A stretch of DNA of 64,000 bases, from assembly GCF_003026215.1 (NCBI RefSeq), contig NZ_PYOC01000003.1:62001-126000 (forward strand). The letters run 5' to 3'. The stretch's first letter is position 1. Each line of letters begins with the position of its first letter. Below, piece by piece: positions 44,124 to 53,289 of this stretch. The notes below the pieces were generated by a model, which was given only the letters and a program-made list of their open reading frames with translations, was not told where the DNA came from and searched no databases. The translations under genes and the position numbers were made by a program. Source of the stretch: Photobacterium indicum. Its GTDB lineage: Bacteria; Pseudomonadota; Gammaproteobacteria; Enterobacterales; Vibrionaceae.

Positions 44124-44480
44124 TTATAACGCAGACAATGCTTCTTTATCTGCTCGTGTTAATTTACTCACAACTAAGCTATAAGATTTATCGGCTAAGT
44201 CTTGCAATACACTTTCCGATAGCTCCCCCGTTAAAGCGATTGTTATCCAATGTTGCTTATTCATGTGATAGCCAGGAATGATAGAGGCAAACTCATTAAC
44301 TAAAAAATCAGCATCGGCAGGAAGGCACTTTAGCGTCACACTGGGAGCCTCATTATGAATGGCAGTCAGTGCAAACATTTTCCCCATCACTTTAAATACA
44401 TATGCTTCAGGGCCGAAAGGATAACCACCTTGAACCCCTTTTAAGCTAAGCAGGTATTTTTCCAATTGTTCCATTTTCAT
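44124..44480 (-). CDS. MmcQ/YjbR family protein
   Basis: This 118-residue protein shows the MmcQ/YjbR pattern: an N-terminal helix, LSLKGVQGGYPFGPEAYVFKVMGKMFAL, and the later segments VTLKCLPADADFLVNEFASIIPGYHMNKQHWITIAL and DLADKSYSLVVSKL. The fold resembles a DNA-binding CyaY-like domain; the cellular role is not known. The first ATG has a gaggt site 4 bases upstream. The gene is convergent with the coiled-coil protein gene. Confidence 0.88.
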   Translation of the reverse strand: MKMEQLEKYLLSLKGVQGGYPFGPEAYVFKVMGKMFALTAIHNEAPSVTLKCLPADADFLVNEFASIIPGYHMNKQHWITIALTGELSESVLQDLADKSYSLVVSKLTRADKEALSAL

Positions 44481-44713
44481 ATGACCTCCTCACCAACACT
44501 CGTCTGGCATATTTTCTCATTATAATCCACACACTGCATATTGATTCATCTAATTGCATTGCGTTTCATTAAAATCTGCGTCTGACTGCTTAATTATTCA
44601 GCACTTCTCCGTTTTTTTACATAAACTTGACTTGCACGTATTGGGCATTAAAGGGAACAATGCACTCTTTCCTTTTTTATCCATTTCGACTATTTCATCC
44701 TCAAGGAGCAATT

Positions 44714-45610
44714 GTGGGCAGAGCATTATTATTCATTTTTTCCCTGGTAAGCGTAAGTATCGCCACTTCCGCACATGCCACGACTGCCAAATTAGATCCC
44801 AACAACATTCAAACAGCGTCAGTCAGTACTTATGTGACCGATTTAAAATCTGGCAAAACCTTATATAAAAAGAACCAGAACGTGGTAATGCCATTAGCCT
44901 CTATTACTAAGCTTATGACAGCAATGGTTACACTCGATGCAAAATTGCCTTTAGATGAGAAAATAACCTTCAAGCCGATTGATAAGAAACGGATGTATAA
45001 CGGTTACACACGTATTCGTATGGAATCACGATTAAGCCGTGGCGAAACTATACACATTGCACTTATGTCATCTGAAAACTTGGCTGCGGCAGCACTGGCA
45101 GGGAACTACCCTGGTGGCTACAACGCATTTATTAAAGCCATGAATGCGAAAGCCAAAGCTTTAGGTATGACCAACACAAGGTTTGTGGATAGTTCAGGCC
45201 TCGATCCTAAAAACGTATCAACAGCTTCAGATATTAATAAAATGGCAAAAGCCGCATATAAATATACGAAGATCCGTGAATACAGTACAACGCCCGTTCA
45301 CACCGTTTACTTTTCTAAACCGAAATACAAATTGGGTTACACCAATACAAATGTTTTGGCTCGTGGTAAAAAATGGGATGTAGAAATGACTAAGACGGGT
45401 TATTTAGATATTGCTGGTCATTGTTTAACAATGATCACCAAGATTGATGGTAAAGAGATTTTAATGGTTATGCTTGATGCGCAAGGCAAGCTCACCCCTA
45501 TTGGCGATGCTGGCCGCATTAAAAAGTGGTTACAAACGGGTAATAGCGGCAAAATTTCTGATTCAGCGAAAAACTACCAACAAGTTAAATTGGCTGATTT
45601 ACAAGGCTAA
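44714..45610 (+). CDS. pbpG: D-alanyl-D-alanine endopeptidase PbpG (PBP7)
   Basis: This S11-family protein of about 298 residues cleaves D-Ala-meso-DAP cross-links of peptidoglycan. A signal peptide (GRALLFIFSLVSVSIATSAHA) is followed by the motifs SITK (S63-K66), SEN (120-122) and KTG (227-229). The block YPGGYNAFIKAMNAKAKALGMTNTRFVD matches PBP7. GTG at 44714 is chosen because an aaggag site lies directly upstream and it yields a clean signal peptide; an upstream ATG at 44627 would add 29 residues before it. It shares a bidirectional terminator with rnhA. Confidence 0.93.
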   Translation: MGRALLFIFSLVSVSIATSAHATTAKLDPNNIQTASVSTYVTDLKSGKTLYKKNQNVVMPLASITKLMTAMVTLDAKLPLDEKITFKPIDKKRMYNGYTRIRMESRLSRGETIHIALMSSENLAAAALAGNYPGGYNAFIKAMNAKAKALGMTNTRFVDSSGLDPKNVSTASDINKMAKAAYKYTKIREYSTTPVHTVYFSKPKYKLGYTNTNVLARGKKWDVEMTKTGYLDIAGHCLTMITKIDGKEILMVMLDAQGKLTPIGDAGRIKKWLQTGNSGKISDSAKNYQQVKLADLQG

Positions 45611-45636
45611 GTCATACTTTATTATAATTCTAAAAT

Positions 45637-45674
45637 GGGTCGTTAAATCGGTTTACAATCCGACTTAACGACCC
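45637..45674. terminator. Bidirectional terminator between pbpG and rnhA
   Basis: The 15-bp arms gggtcgttaaatcgg (45637-45651) and ccgacttaacgaccc (45660-45674) pair with one mismatch. They are flanked by aaaa on the left and tttt on the right, so both convergent transcripts can end here. Confidence 0.88.
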
Positions 45675-45721
45675 GTTTTCTATTTTGGTCACTTATCAAA
45701 TAGCATGATTATAAAATCATA

Positions 45722-46471
45722 TTAACCACGCTTATAATTTAAAATCTTTTCTATATCTAATGCATCTGAGTACTGGCAAAAGTCGTACTGCTCTTGATCG
45801 GCGCCATATACCGACATGCGATCGGCAAGTTCATTGCCCTCAACACCAATGTGCGCTTTTACGTGTGATACTACTACGCGGTTTTTGATTGTGTCGTACA
45901 GTGCATGAGCTTGCTGAATCAATTCAAGGTTTTTTATATCCCCTGCAACTTTTCGCTTCCAGCCTTTTGTTTTCCAGCTATATGCCCACAACGTTAAACA
46001 ATTAATTGCGTACTGAGAATCCGCTAATACCTGAACACGCAAACCTTTCTCAATTTCCTGCTTAGCAATAAGCAATGATTGATGCAGTGCATTTAGCTCT
46101 GCCGTGTTATTTGTGCCCATTGGGTTATATAATCCATACCAAAGCTCAGCTAACGCGCCATCACGATACACAGCGACGCCAGAGCCTGATTTACCCGGAT
46201 TCGGATCGCACGCACCATCACAATAGATATTAACTTCAAAATTAGCCGTTTTAGGTGCAAGAGATGCAGACGGCTTAGACGCTGTCTTTTTTACTGATGA
46301 CCTTGGGGTACTTACACGGCCAGATGCAAATGCAGCTTCTGCTTCTTGCTCTGTAGGAAATGATTTATAGCGTGCTTGCGGAAATTTATCGACGAGCTTT
46401 TTCGTATATGGCCAACTTGTGAAAACACCTGTTTCTCGACCAGCCCAAACAACGTAAAATTTCTTCGCCAT
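45722..46471 (-). CDS. rnhA: Ribonuclease HI with N-terminal viroplasmin-type domain
   Basis: This 249-residue protein starts with a Cauli_VI/RNase H1 N-terminal domain (KKFYVVWAGRETGVFTSWPYTKKLVDKFPQARYKSF) that binds RNA-DNA hybrids. A basic linker follows, then the RNase H core. The catalytic carboxylates are visible as YCDGACDPNPG (D), NTAELNAL (E), ADSQYAIN (D) and GNELADRMS (D). It degrades the RNA of RNA-DNA hybrids. The two-domain form differs from the short E. coli RnhA, so the genome may also hold a standard copy. Confidence 0.92.
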   Translation of the reverse strand: MAKKFYVVWAGRETGVFTSWPYTKKLVDKFPQARYKSFPTEQEAEAAFASGRVSTPRSSVKKTASKPSASLAPKTANFEVNIYCDGACDPNPGKSGSGVAVYRDGALAELWYGLYNPMGTNNTAELNALHQSLLIAKQEIEKGLRVQVLADSQYAINCLTLWAYSWKTKGWKRKVAGDIKNLELIQQAHALYDTIKNRVVVSHVKAHIGVEGNELADRMSVYGADQEQYDFCQYSDALDIEKILNYKRG

Positions 46472-46615
46472 ACTTTTTCCTATATCGTTTTATTGCCACA
46501 CTTCTTAGGCGACAATTTATATAGATGTATAGTTACCTAATTCTACGTAATTCACAATGTTAACAAATGTTATCTGGCATCTTCCGGTATCAACTGCTTA
46601 GGATTGACTCAAAAC

Positions 46616-47035
46616 CTACACACCTAGCAGCGGTAAATGCTTAATTTGATGATAACGTAACGACAGTGAAATGCAGTGTGCTAACTCACGAGTTGCAATG
46701 TCATCGTCAACGGTAAAAACAATGCCTTTATCATCATCAAAACGGAAAGTATCATCATATAATTCTTTAAATGTATCGACCAATTTAGTTTTACATTGAA
46801 AATACATTGCATATTGATTGGGTGTATGTGATTTCCAATCAATACGAATCGGGCTACCACCATCAACAACAAAGCTGGGTTCGTTAGCATTGATTGTTTC
46901 TTGAACTTGCGCTGGCAAATCAATTTTCTTTGATACATCAATCACTAATTGACGCAGTGATAATAACTTGTCACGAATCCCCTCTGGGTAGGATTGGTAT
47001 TTTTCATCAACCATTAACACGTTTGCATTATTCAT
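46616..47035 (-). CDS. DUF1801 domain protein
   Basis: This 139-residue protein shows the DUF1801 (YdhG-like) pattern: LLSLRQLVIDVSKKIDLPAQVQETINANEPSFVVDGGSPIRIDWKSHTPNQYAMYFQC and later DDDKGIVFTVDDDIATRELAHCISLSLRYHQIKHLPLLGV. Members have a Frataxin-like fold and unknown roles. It is monocistronic, with no conserved partner here. Confidence 0.85.
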   Translation of the reverse strand: MNNANVLMVDEKYQSYPEGIRDKLLSLRQLVIDVSKKIDLPAQVQETINANEPSFVVDGGSPIRIDWKSHTPNQYAMYFQCKTKLVDTFKELYDDTFRFDDDKGIVFTVDDDIATRELAHCISLSLRYHQIKHLPLLGV

Positions 47036-47379
47036 CTGATTACCTTTCTTAATTCTTTCGTGCCCTTTGGGCTAGCCCTAGCATTAATCTACATCTAAAC
47101 GGCGCTAAAACTGCACAGACCAGAATACTTATCTTATAGTTTTTTCGTGACAGTATGGTGTTGATCACACCTTTATCTGGGCAAGATCACGTATTTATTA
47201 CTTTCCGATAAAGTAATAATCAATTAACACGCAGGGTAAATAACTGCATGTAATTTGGCACCACAAACAGTGATACGTATCAATATGAAAGCACAGTAAA
47301 TACAACTTAAATTAATGCCAAAGAGATAGGATTTTAGGACGGTAGCCTTCGGTTAAAAAGGCTATCAGAAAGAAAGGGG
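47036..47379. other. Intergenic region between DUF1801 and esterase genes
   Basis: An inverted repeat attacttt/aaagtaat lies near 47198-47218. A weak hairpin tagcctt/aaggcta (47343-47364) lies just after the esterase stop on the minus strand. I see no gene. Confidence 0.45.
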
Positions 47380-48315
47380 TTAGCTGGCCTTTTTCGTTAA
47401 TGGCTTAGCTTCTTTATATTTGCCTGTAATATATTCAGACATAAGCTTAATGGCTTCACGCGCTTCGGTTAGCTGATAAAACAATGGGTATACATGAGGT
47501 ACACCTTTAACGATATTGATCGTTACATCTCCCCCTGCTTCACTCATCTTATTGGCGGTACGTATAGCATCATCCATTAGGACCTCTTCCGTACCAGCGG
47601 TGATAAAAGTAGGTGGCAATCCATGTAAATCGGCATAAAAAGGAGAGACATCAGGCTCACAAGGATTTTGCAATCCGATATAGTTATTTCTCATCAACAA
47701 TAAGCTGCTTAAATCGAAGAAAGGATCATCTTTACTTTTTGTAAACGCAGACTCCCCCGTTACAGCCATATCTGTAACCGGTGACATAAGCACGAGAGCT
47801 GCAGGCATTGGCTGCTTTGCTTCACGTAAGCGAATAGCCGTTGTTAATGCAAGATTTCCACCAGCAGAGTCGCCGGCAATGATTATCTGATGCGCTAAAT
47901 ACCCTTGTAACAATAACGCATTATAGACAGCGTAACATTCATCAGCTGCTATCGGGTATGGGGATTCTGGTGCCAAGCTGTAATTAACCATTAAACCACG
48001 AGATTTGGTTGCATTGGATAGTCTGGCTAAGAAAGCATTATGGGTATTGGGACTATGGAAACAAAAACCGCCACCATGAAAATACAAAATGATTTTATTG
48101 CCACTGCTTTTAGGCATATCGACCCAATCGCAGTTGATACTAGCAAATTTTGTAGGAGCAACTTCCATTCCTTTAGGCATGCTAATGAGTGCGCCATAGC
48201 TATCAATATTCTTAATAAGTTCACGCATTTCTAATGTGGAGTGACAACTCGCAAGGCGCTGGCGCATGACGCGTGATAAAACTTTGTTGAATGCTCTTGT
48301 ACGCCAACTGTACAT
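47380..48315 (-). CDS. Alpha/beta hydrolase of the hormone-sensitive-lipase (GDXG) family
   Basis: This 311-residue esterase has the oxyanion-hole motif HGGG (80-83, in ILYFHGGGFCFH) and the nucleophile motif GDSAGG with S150. An acidic residue lies in TAGTEEVLMDD and the catalytic His in KGVPHVYPLF. There is no signal peptide. It hydrolyses short- to medium-chain esters, and the true substrate is unknown. It lies before a phasin/PHA cluster on the same strand but at a distance of 341 bp, so it is not clearly in an operon with it. Confidence 0.88.
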   Translation of the reverse strand: MYSWRTRAFNKVLSRVMRQRLASCHSTLEMRELIKNIDSYGALISMPKGMEVAPTKFASINCDWVDMPKSSGNKIILYFHGGGFCFHSPNTHNAFLARLSNATKSRGLMVNYSLAPESPYPIAADECYAVYNALLLQGYLAHQIIIAGDSAGGNLALTTAIRLREAKQPMPAALVLMSPVTDMAVTGESAFTKSKDDPFFDLSSLLLMRNNYIGLQNPCEPDVSPFYADLHGLPPTFITAGTEEVLMDDAIRTANKMSEAGGDVTINIVKGVPHVYPLFYQLTEAREAIKLMSEYITGKYKEAKPLTKKAS

Positions 48316-48656
48316 AACGACCCCCCTTAAATTTTACATTCTTTATTAGTACTTTAGGTCATGAATCTTATAAATAAAAGTTCATCGATAACCTATCGGC
48401 TTAATCCATGGCAGTAAACGTTAAGTGACATACGTCGTAATAATATAGATTATCACTGTCTTTTTGCCCTGTCCTAATACATAGAATTGTTACAAACAAA
48501 AAGAGGTGCGCGTGCATGGCACACGCGCAACCTTAAAAAGCATATAACTAACGTTGTTAGAAAAATCTCTTATAACTCAGTCTATATATGCTATCAGGGC
48601 TACATTATTGTCTGGCTTGGCTGGCTTATAACCTCGTAACCCTGTGTAAATTGTAA
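48316..48656. other. Intergenic region between phasin and esterase genes
   Basis: It holds the phasin terminator (48503-48533) and the esterase promoter region. No ORF with a start signal was seen. Confidence 0.45.
48503..48533 (-). terminator. Rho-independent terminator after the first phasin gene
   Basis: A GC-rich imperfect stem (aggtgcgcgtgc paired with gcacacgcgcaacct, about 48504-48533) is followed on the minus strand by a ctcttttt stretch. It lies about 125 bp after the phasin stop codon. Confidence 0.75.
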
Positions 48657-49016
48657 CTATTCTACTTCTGCTAGCTTTTCAACTGCTGATGTTAGTTTGT
48701 CGATTTTGTCGTCCATACGATCTAGCTTTTCACGATCAACACCACTTAAGCGATAGAATAAATCATTCATACCAGCTTCAACTTCGTCAGTCGCTTTTTC
48801 TGCATTTTTACCAATGCACTCTTTCGCTTGAACTTCAACTTCTTTGCCGCGTTCAACAAGTTCATCAAACGCAGTATTCGTTTTATCGTTAATTTGTTGA
48901 GCTTCTTCAAGTGTGCGGCTATATAGACCTAAACCTGCAAGCCAAATATTGCGTGCAACACCTTCGCCACTTTCTACGACATTTTTCGCCGCTTTTGCTA
49001 CTGTTTTATCAATCAT
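48657..49016 (-). CDS. Phasin-like protein (short form)
   Basis: This 119-residue, fully helical protein has the phasin (PhaI/PhaF-type) motif ARNIWLAGLGLYSRTLEEAQ, a long amphipathic helix, and the repeated pattern REKLDRMDDKIDKLTSAVEKLAE typical of the family's coiled-coil end. Phasins coat polyhydroxyalkanoate granules. It shares the NIWLAGLG.Y block with the next gene (49120-49845), so the two are tandem paralogues. No PHA synthase lies in this window. Confidence 0.85.
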   Translation of the reverse strand: MIDKTVAKAAKNVVESGEGVARNIWLAGLGLYSRTLEEAQQINDKTNTAFDELVERGKEVEVQAKECIGKNAEKATDEVEAGMNDLFYRLSGVDREKLDRMDDKIDKLTSAVEKLAEVE

Positions 49017-49119
49017 AATAATCTCCTGCGTATAAACGCTGATCTGTATAAGATAATCTCGCTAAGTCTTCTTTAAAGCTCACCATTTCATGCATAAGCT
49101 CATCGGTATATAGCGCGTA

Positions 49120-49845
49120 TTAATTCACTTCTACTGGCTTTGTAACAACAGATTGATTGCCAGCAGTAGTTACTGCTTCTGGTTTCTCATTTAATGACTC
49201 AGTTTTTGCCAGTTCAGTTTTCACTACGGCAGACTTAGCGTCAGTTTTTGGTTTATCCGCAATAGAATCAGCAACAACAGCTTTAGCTACTACGGTTTCC
49301 TGCTTTACTTCAGAATTTGCCACTACTGCTTTTTCTGAAAGTGTTTCTTTTTTTTCTACAGCACTCACTGCTGATTTACGACGCGCAACGCCTGGTTTTT
49401 TTCCACGGGTTGCGGGTGTTTTAGCTACTTTCTTTGCTGGCTCTTTCGCTACAGTCTTCTTAACTGCAGATTTGCCTTCTTGTTGACGAACTAATAGCGC
49501 TTCAATATTGGCTGTTAGTTGATCAATTTTGTCATCAACACGATCTAAACGTTCATTATCAATACCGATGAAACCTTGCACCATTTGATGCATACGTTCT
49601 TCAATAGCGACTGATGTTTGGCTACGTGCTGTATGTACACGTTCTTTTGTATTTGATTCAACTGAACGACCACGCTCAATTAACTCATCAAAAAGGCTTT
49701 TGCCTTTGCCTGACAGTTGATTAACTTCATCGGCACTTTTCGCATAAGCACCTAATCCTGCTAACCAAATGTTGTAGACCATGGCATCACGTACAAGCTT
49801 TTTCTCTTTGCTTGATTCATCTGCAGTCTGTTTAAAGATGCTCAT
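49120..49845 (-). CDS. Phasin-like protein with Lys/Ala-rich tail (PhaF-like)
   Basis: This 241-residue protein has a phasin domain in its first 110 residues (VYNIWLAGLGAYAKSADEVNQ; NERLDRVDDKIDQLTANIEAL). A histone-like basic segment follows (AVKKTVAKEPAKKVAKTPATRGKKPGVARRKS), then a Val/Lys/Glu-rich low-complexity tail. The basic AKKP-type region resembles PhaF, which binds DNA and links PHA granules to the nucleoid; a nucleoid role here is an inference. It is the longer paralogue of the next gene. Confidence 0.85.
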   Translation of the reverse strand: MSIFKQTADESSKEKKLVRDAMVYNIWLAGLGAYAKSADEVNQLSGKGKSLFDELIERGRSVESNTKERVHTARSQTSVAIEERMHQMVQGFIGIDNERLDRVDDKIDQLTANIEALLVRQQEGKSAVKKTVAKEPAKKVAKTPATRGKKPGVARRKSAVSAVEKKETLSEKAVVANSEVKQETVVAKAVVADSIADKPKTDAKSAVVKTELAKTESLNEKPEAVTTAGNQSVVTKPVEVN

Positions 49846-50091
49846 TGTTGCGCCCTCCGGGATTACTGTTAATTCGACTGTCAGTCAGTGGGTATTGCCT
49901 GACTACTTGTAACTAGAATAGGAATTTCAATTAGAATGTTCTTACTAAAACAGCAATTTATCGTGGGCGAGATCAAATATTTGAAGAATAAAGATAATTA
50001 ATAAGCAAAGAGGTAGGTAAGTAGAGAGGTAAAGGTAACCGAGCTATTTTAATGAAATAACAGCTCGGTAAATAACAACACGAAAAGGTAA

Positions 50092-50418
50092 TTATTGCGT
50101 AATCAGTAGCTGATCAAGACGTTTAGAAATACTGTTTTCAATACTTGAAGCAAAAAGGCTAGCAGCAAAGCCTAATTTCAATTGAATGGTAATTTTTCCA
50201 TGCTGAGAATGAAGAAAACCACGGGCTGACATATGATCAATAATCAAACGGTCATCTTGCCAAGACCATTCGATTCCATACTTATTAGCAAGCTCATCAG
50301 CGATTTGTTCTGACATGACAGCAACGTCATCAATATGCAGGTCATGCTCTCGTTCGATTAAAATAGTCACTTTCTTTCCATTTTTTAGTGCAAATACTCT
50401 GTTACGTCTTTTTAACAT
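50092..50418 (-). CDS. Polyhydroxyalkanoic acid system family protein
   Basis: This 108-residue protein (VTILIEREHDLHIDDVAVMSEQIADELANKYGIEWSWQDDRLIIDHMSARGFLHSQHGKITIQLKLGF) matches the putative PHA granule regulatory family (PHA_gran_rgn), short proteins encoded next to phasins. Its role is unknown. It lies in the same orientation as the phasins, upstream of them by 246 bp. Confidence 0.8.
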   Translation of the reverse strand: MLKRRNRVFALKNGKKVTILIEREHDLHIDDVAVMSEQIADELANKYGIEWSWQDDRLIIDHMSARGFLHSQHGKITIQLKLGFAASLFASSIENSISKRLDQLLITQ

Positions 50419-50525
50419 AACGGGATATCAAGTCAATGTCTGTGCTACAGATCGAATAGTCCAAATTTGACTTACTACAGTGAAAAAGAATAGACCAAAA
50501 TATTACTAAACCACAAAAAAACACA

Positions 50526-51047
50526 CTAACGGCGAAAAACAAGCCGCAATATCTTAGAAAGCACAATCGCCCCCCCTACGGTCAAACGAGCCCCCGCAAT
50601 CGCCCGTCGATAAGGTCGCTTTTCTGCGGGCGCGATCATACCGCCAACGAGCAGGCCAATCCCCGCTAATTTAATTAGCCTATTTTCAGTTCCCGTAATA
50701 AGAAGTCCTGCAAATAATAGTACAAATAATCGTTGAAATTGAGTGCACTCAACAGGCAAGCCATGCGATTGACGAACAAATTGTTCGCAATTACGATTGA
50801 ATAAATTATAGGGAGTACCTAAATATTGTTGGGCATAGAAATATGCTTTCTCTGGTTCATCACTGGTAATTGAACTAACCAAGATGGTTCTACCTTCTGA
50901 AAACTCATATAAAGTATCAAACTGTACTTGCCTACGTTTTTTTGAATTGTGTATTACCCCACCTCTCCCATCAGCCATACCATAGTGCCAATATGATAAG
51001 CAACGAACTTTAAGAATGGTTCCTACCGGATAACGAGTTATCTCCAT
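50526..51047 (-). CDS. LRAT-domain (NlpC/P60-like) protein
   Basis: This protein of about 173 residues has a lecithin-retinol-acyltransferase-type domain. The permuted papain-like catalytic His is in SYWHYGMADG (H21), a second His lies in GGVIHNSK (H33), and the nucleophile Cys is in NRNCEQF (C87), the family's NCEH/Q motif. A hydrophobic C-terminal part (LFVLLFAGLLITG and IGLLVGGMIAP) suggests membrane association. LRAT-type proteins move acyl groups from phospholipids. ATG at 51047 has an agga site. The neighbourhood of phasins and lipid enzymes fits a lipid role, which is an inference. Confidence 0.8.
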   Translation of the reverse strand: MEITRYPVGTILKVRCLSYWHYGMADGRGGVIHNSKKRRQVQFDTLYEFSEGRTILVSSITSDEPEKAYFYAQQYLGTPYNLFNRNCEQFVRQSHGLPVECTQFQRLFVLLFAGLLITGTENRLIKLAGIGLLVGGMIAPAEKRPYRRAIAGARLTVGGAIVLSKILRLVFRR

Positions 51048-51326
51048 ACCATTTCCTATTAACAGTACTATCAAATACATGACTAAATAATAGCTGATTT
51101 TTTCAAAATGATTATCGATCGTACCTTTTATAACCCGTTACCTCTCCCCTTAATAACAAGAATATTGTCTCATCACCAAGACTTTGGTTATTGTCATATT
51201 CATTCACAAGCAAGACAAATAATTCATGCTATATTTTTATCAATGAAATATTTATGCTTGGTTTTAATGATACTTTTATATCATTAACAAGGTGTATCAC
51301 ATTGATTAGTCGTAGATGGTATTAAT

Positions 51327-52580
51327 ATGCAGTGGCTTCTAATATTGTTATTTACACTTATTATTTCCGGTTGCCAAGGGCTCCAAAACGTTGAGCCGAC
51401 GAATAGCGTTCTAACAGAAAGTGACCACCTTATAACTATAACCTCTGTTGAATTTAACCAAAACTGCCCTATATCTCATCAGCAGCAAGAAGGTTTTTTT
51501 ATTGCTACTGGTAAGCAAAGCAGCCAGTCTATATATGAACCTTTTAATATTAAGTATTTAAATAGTCAGACATTTAATAGTACAACAACAATTCCCCCTC
51601 ATTCCGCACCCGATTTGTGGAACGTAATGGGAGAGTCTTTTTCACTACCTGTGCCAAATAACAAACGTATTCGATATTACCGAAATTGGTTTGTCGATAA
51701 CCCCTTACACATTAAAACGGTGTCTAAACGTGCTGAACCTTTTCTATACCTGATGTATGAAGAAGTACAGAAACGTGGTTTACCGACAGAAATAGTGCTG
51801 CTTCCTTTTATTGAAAGCTCTTTTGATCAGTTTGCCCATTCAAACAAAGGGGCATCAGGACTTTGGCAAATTACAGCACCTACTGGGAAGTCTTTTGGAT
51901 TGGAGTATTGGCAAGGTTACGATGGTCGTCGTGATGTGATTGCATCAACCCATGCAGCATTGGATCTTCTTGAATACTTGCACGATAAGTTTGATGGTAA
52001 CTGGCTACATGCTATAGCTGCTTATAACACGGGTGAAGCCCGAGTCAGGAATGCCATTAAAAGTAATAAGAAAAAAGGCATTTCAACTGATTTTTGGTAT
52101 TTAGAATTACCGAAAGAAACACGCTTATATGTACCAAAGTTGCTTGCGATGGCTGATATTGTAAAACATAAACAAGAATACCAGTATCAGCTCGATTTCG
52201 CGATGATACCAGCCTCACCAGCAGTGACAAAAGTTATAGTGAACAACCGCGTTCGTTTAAAACAAATAGCGAAACATGCAGATATATCAAGTAAACAACT
52301 TTATGCGCTAAACCCTGGGTATACCGCTGGTTACACACTTAAAAATAGAGACAACATTGTATTATTACCCAAAAATAACATTGAAGCTTTTTATAACAAC
52401 ATCGACAGTCGCCTTTATGTTAGACACAAATATTTCATACATAAAATAAGAATTGGTGAATCGTTAAGTGAATTGGCACATAACAATAACACGACAGTGT
52501 CAATGATAAAACAAGCCAATGAAATGTCAGATTCGTATATTATTGCGGGGCAGCGATTATTAATCCCACTCATTGATTAA
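51327..52580 (+). CDS. MltD-like membrane-bound lytic transglycosylase
   Basis: This 417-residue lipoprotein (signal ending in IISGC16) has an SLT domain with catalytic Glu in LLPFIESSFDQFAHS (E163). The family motifs GASGLWQITAPTGKSFGL and AIAAYNTGEARVRNAI follow. LysM-like repeats come after it (VNNRVRLKQIAKHADISSKQLYALNPGYTAG and KIRIGESLSELAHNNNTTVSMIKQANEM). It cuts peptidoglycan glycan strands to form 1,6-anhydro ends. It resembles MltD, but the N-terminus is shorter; I call it MltD-like. A repeat element follows its stop. Confidence 0.9.
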   Translation: MQWLLILLFTLIISGCQGLQNVEPTNSVLTESDHLITITSVEFNQNCPISHQQQEGFFIATGKQSSQSIYEPFNIKYLNSQTFNSTTTIPPHSAPDLWNVMGESFSLPVPNNKRIRYYRNWFVDNPLHIKTVSKRAEPFLYLMYEEVQKRGLPTEIVLLPFIESSFDQFAHSNKGASGLWQITAPTGKSFGLEYWQGYDGRRDVIASTHAALDLLEYLHDKFDGNWLHAIAAYNTGEARVRNAIKSNKKKGISTDFWYLELPKETRLYVPKLLAMADIVKHKQEYQYQLDFAMIPASPAVTKVIVNNRVRLKQIAKHADISSKQLYALNPGYTAGYTLKNRDNIVLLPKNNIEAFYNNIDSRLYVRHKYFIHKIRIGESLSELAHNNNTTVSMIKQANEMSDSYIIAGQRLLIPLID

Positions 52581-52587
52581 ACATGTA

Positions 52588-52617
52588 ATATACCCAAACC
52601 ACCTCAAGGTTGGGTAT
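52588..52617. repeat. Collapsed copy of the ATACCCAA repeat (ends only)
   Basis: The ends ATACCCAA and TTGGGTAT are joined by only a short ACCACCTCAAGG core, as if the element had lost its interior. It abuts the full element at 52618, sharing the alternating TATA junction. Confidence 0.65.
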
Positions 52618-52881
52618 ATACCCAAGTTACCTCAAGATGCTCGTTTCAGCGAGAATTGGTTGGGCTCTAGGTAAGGCGCTTATTTATAGACCTAGTCGTT
52701 CTACGTTAAAAATAAGTAACACCGCATAGAGCCCAACAAAACTCGCCCTTTGGGAGTGATTCAGCGTATCTACTTCTGTGTCAAATGTGTTTGAAAGGGA
52801 AAGCCATTCCTACACACATTTTCCTTGAATTAAATACGCTGAGATCACTCTGAATCCTGCATGTTGAGGTAGCTTGGGTAT
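52618..52881. repeat. 264-bp palindromic element with 23-bp inverted ends (MITE-like)
   Basis: The left end starts ATACCCAAGTTACCTCAAG (52618) and the right end finishes TAGCTTGGGTAT (52881). The 23-bp ends are inverted with two mismatches. A second inverted pair, TTGGGCTCTA and TAGAGCCCAA, lies inside, so the element can fold into a branched hairpin. A truncated relative lies at 9989-10106. It has no ORF, so it is non-autonomous. Confidence 0.82.
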
Positions 52882-52887
52882 ATATAT

Positions 52888-53289
52888 TTACTGTATATTC
52901 TCTGTTTCTACTACAGCGACAAGACTGTTTTGTTCAGTATAAGGCTCTACAATGTTTTGAATATTCACTGCTTTCTGTCCATTAACACCGCTGAAATTCA
53001 GTCCATTCACACTTAAATCGACGTCTTCAAAAGCAATATTTACTGCTTGTTCCAATTTAGCCAACACACTTAAATCGGCCTGATTATGGGATAGTGATAA
53101 ACCAATTATAATCCCCATAAATGTACAGGCAGGGGCAATTAAACTTCTAATCGCCATTAGAGTACAAAGTGAAATAATTGAGATAATAGTCGCTATATAA
53201 ACATTACTACCACCTACACCATTAAAAAAAGCGATATAGACAGCTAAACCTTGAAGCAGCATTCCTATAAAAAGCACAAAAAGTTTCAT
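52888..53289 (-). CDS. Small membrane protein of unknown function
   Basis: This protein of about 133 residues has two or three hydrophobic segments (KLFVLFIGMLLQGLAVYIAF, NVYIATIISIISLCTLMAI, LIAPACTFMGIIIGLSLS) and a polar C-terminal half (KLEQAVNIAFEDVDLSVNGLNFSGVNGQKAVNIQ) likely in the periplasm or cytoplasm. No family was recognised. ATG at 53289 starts directly at the first membrane helix. It lies 7 bp after a palindromic repeat. Confidence 0.6.
   Translation of the reverse strand: MKLFVLFIGMLLQGLAVYIAFFNGVGGSNVYIATIISIISLCTLMAIRSLIAPACTFMGIIIGLSLSHNQADLSVLAKLEQAVNIAFEDVDLSVNGLNFSGVNGQKAVNIQNIVEPYTEQNSLVAVVETENIQ

Noticed and set aside
47115-47175. CRP- or FNR-like site (ttgatcacacc) after the DUF1801 gene start region
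   Set aside because: It matches only half of the CRP or FNR consensus, with wrong spacing for the second half.
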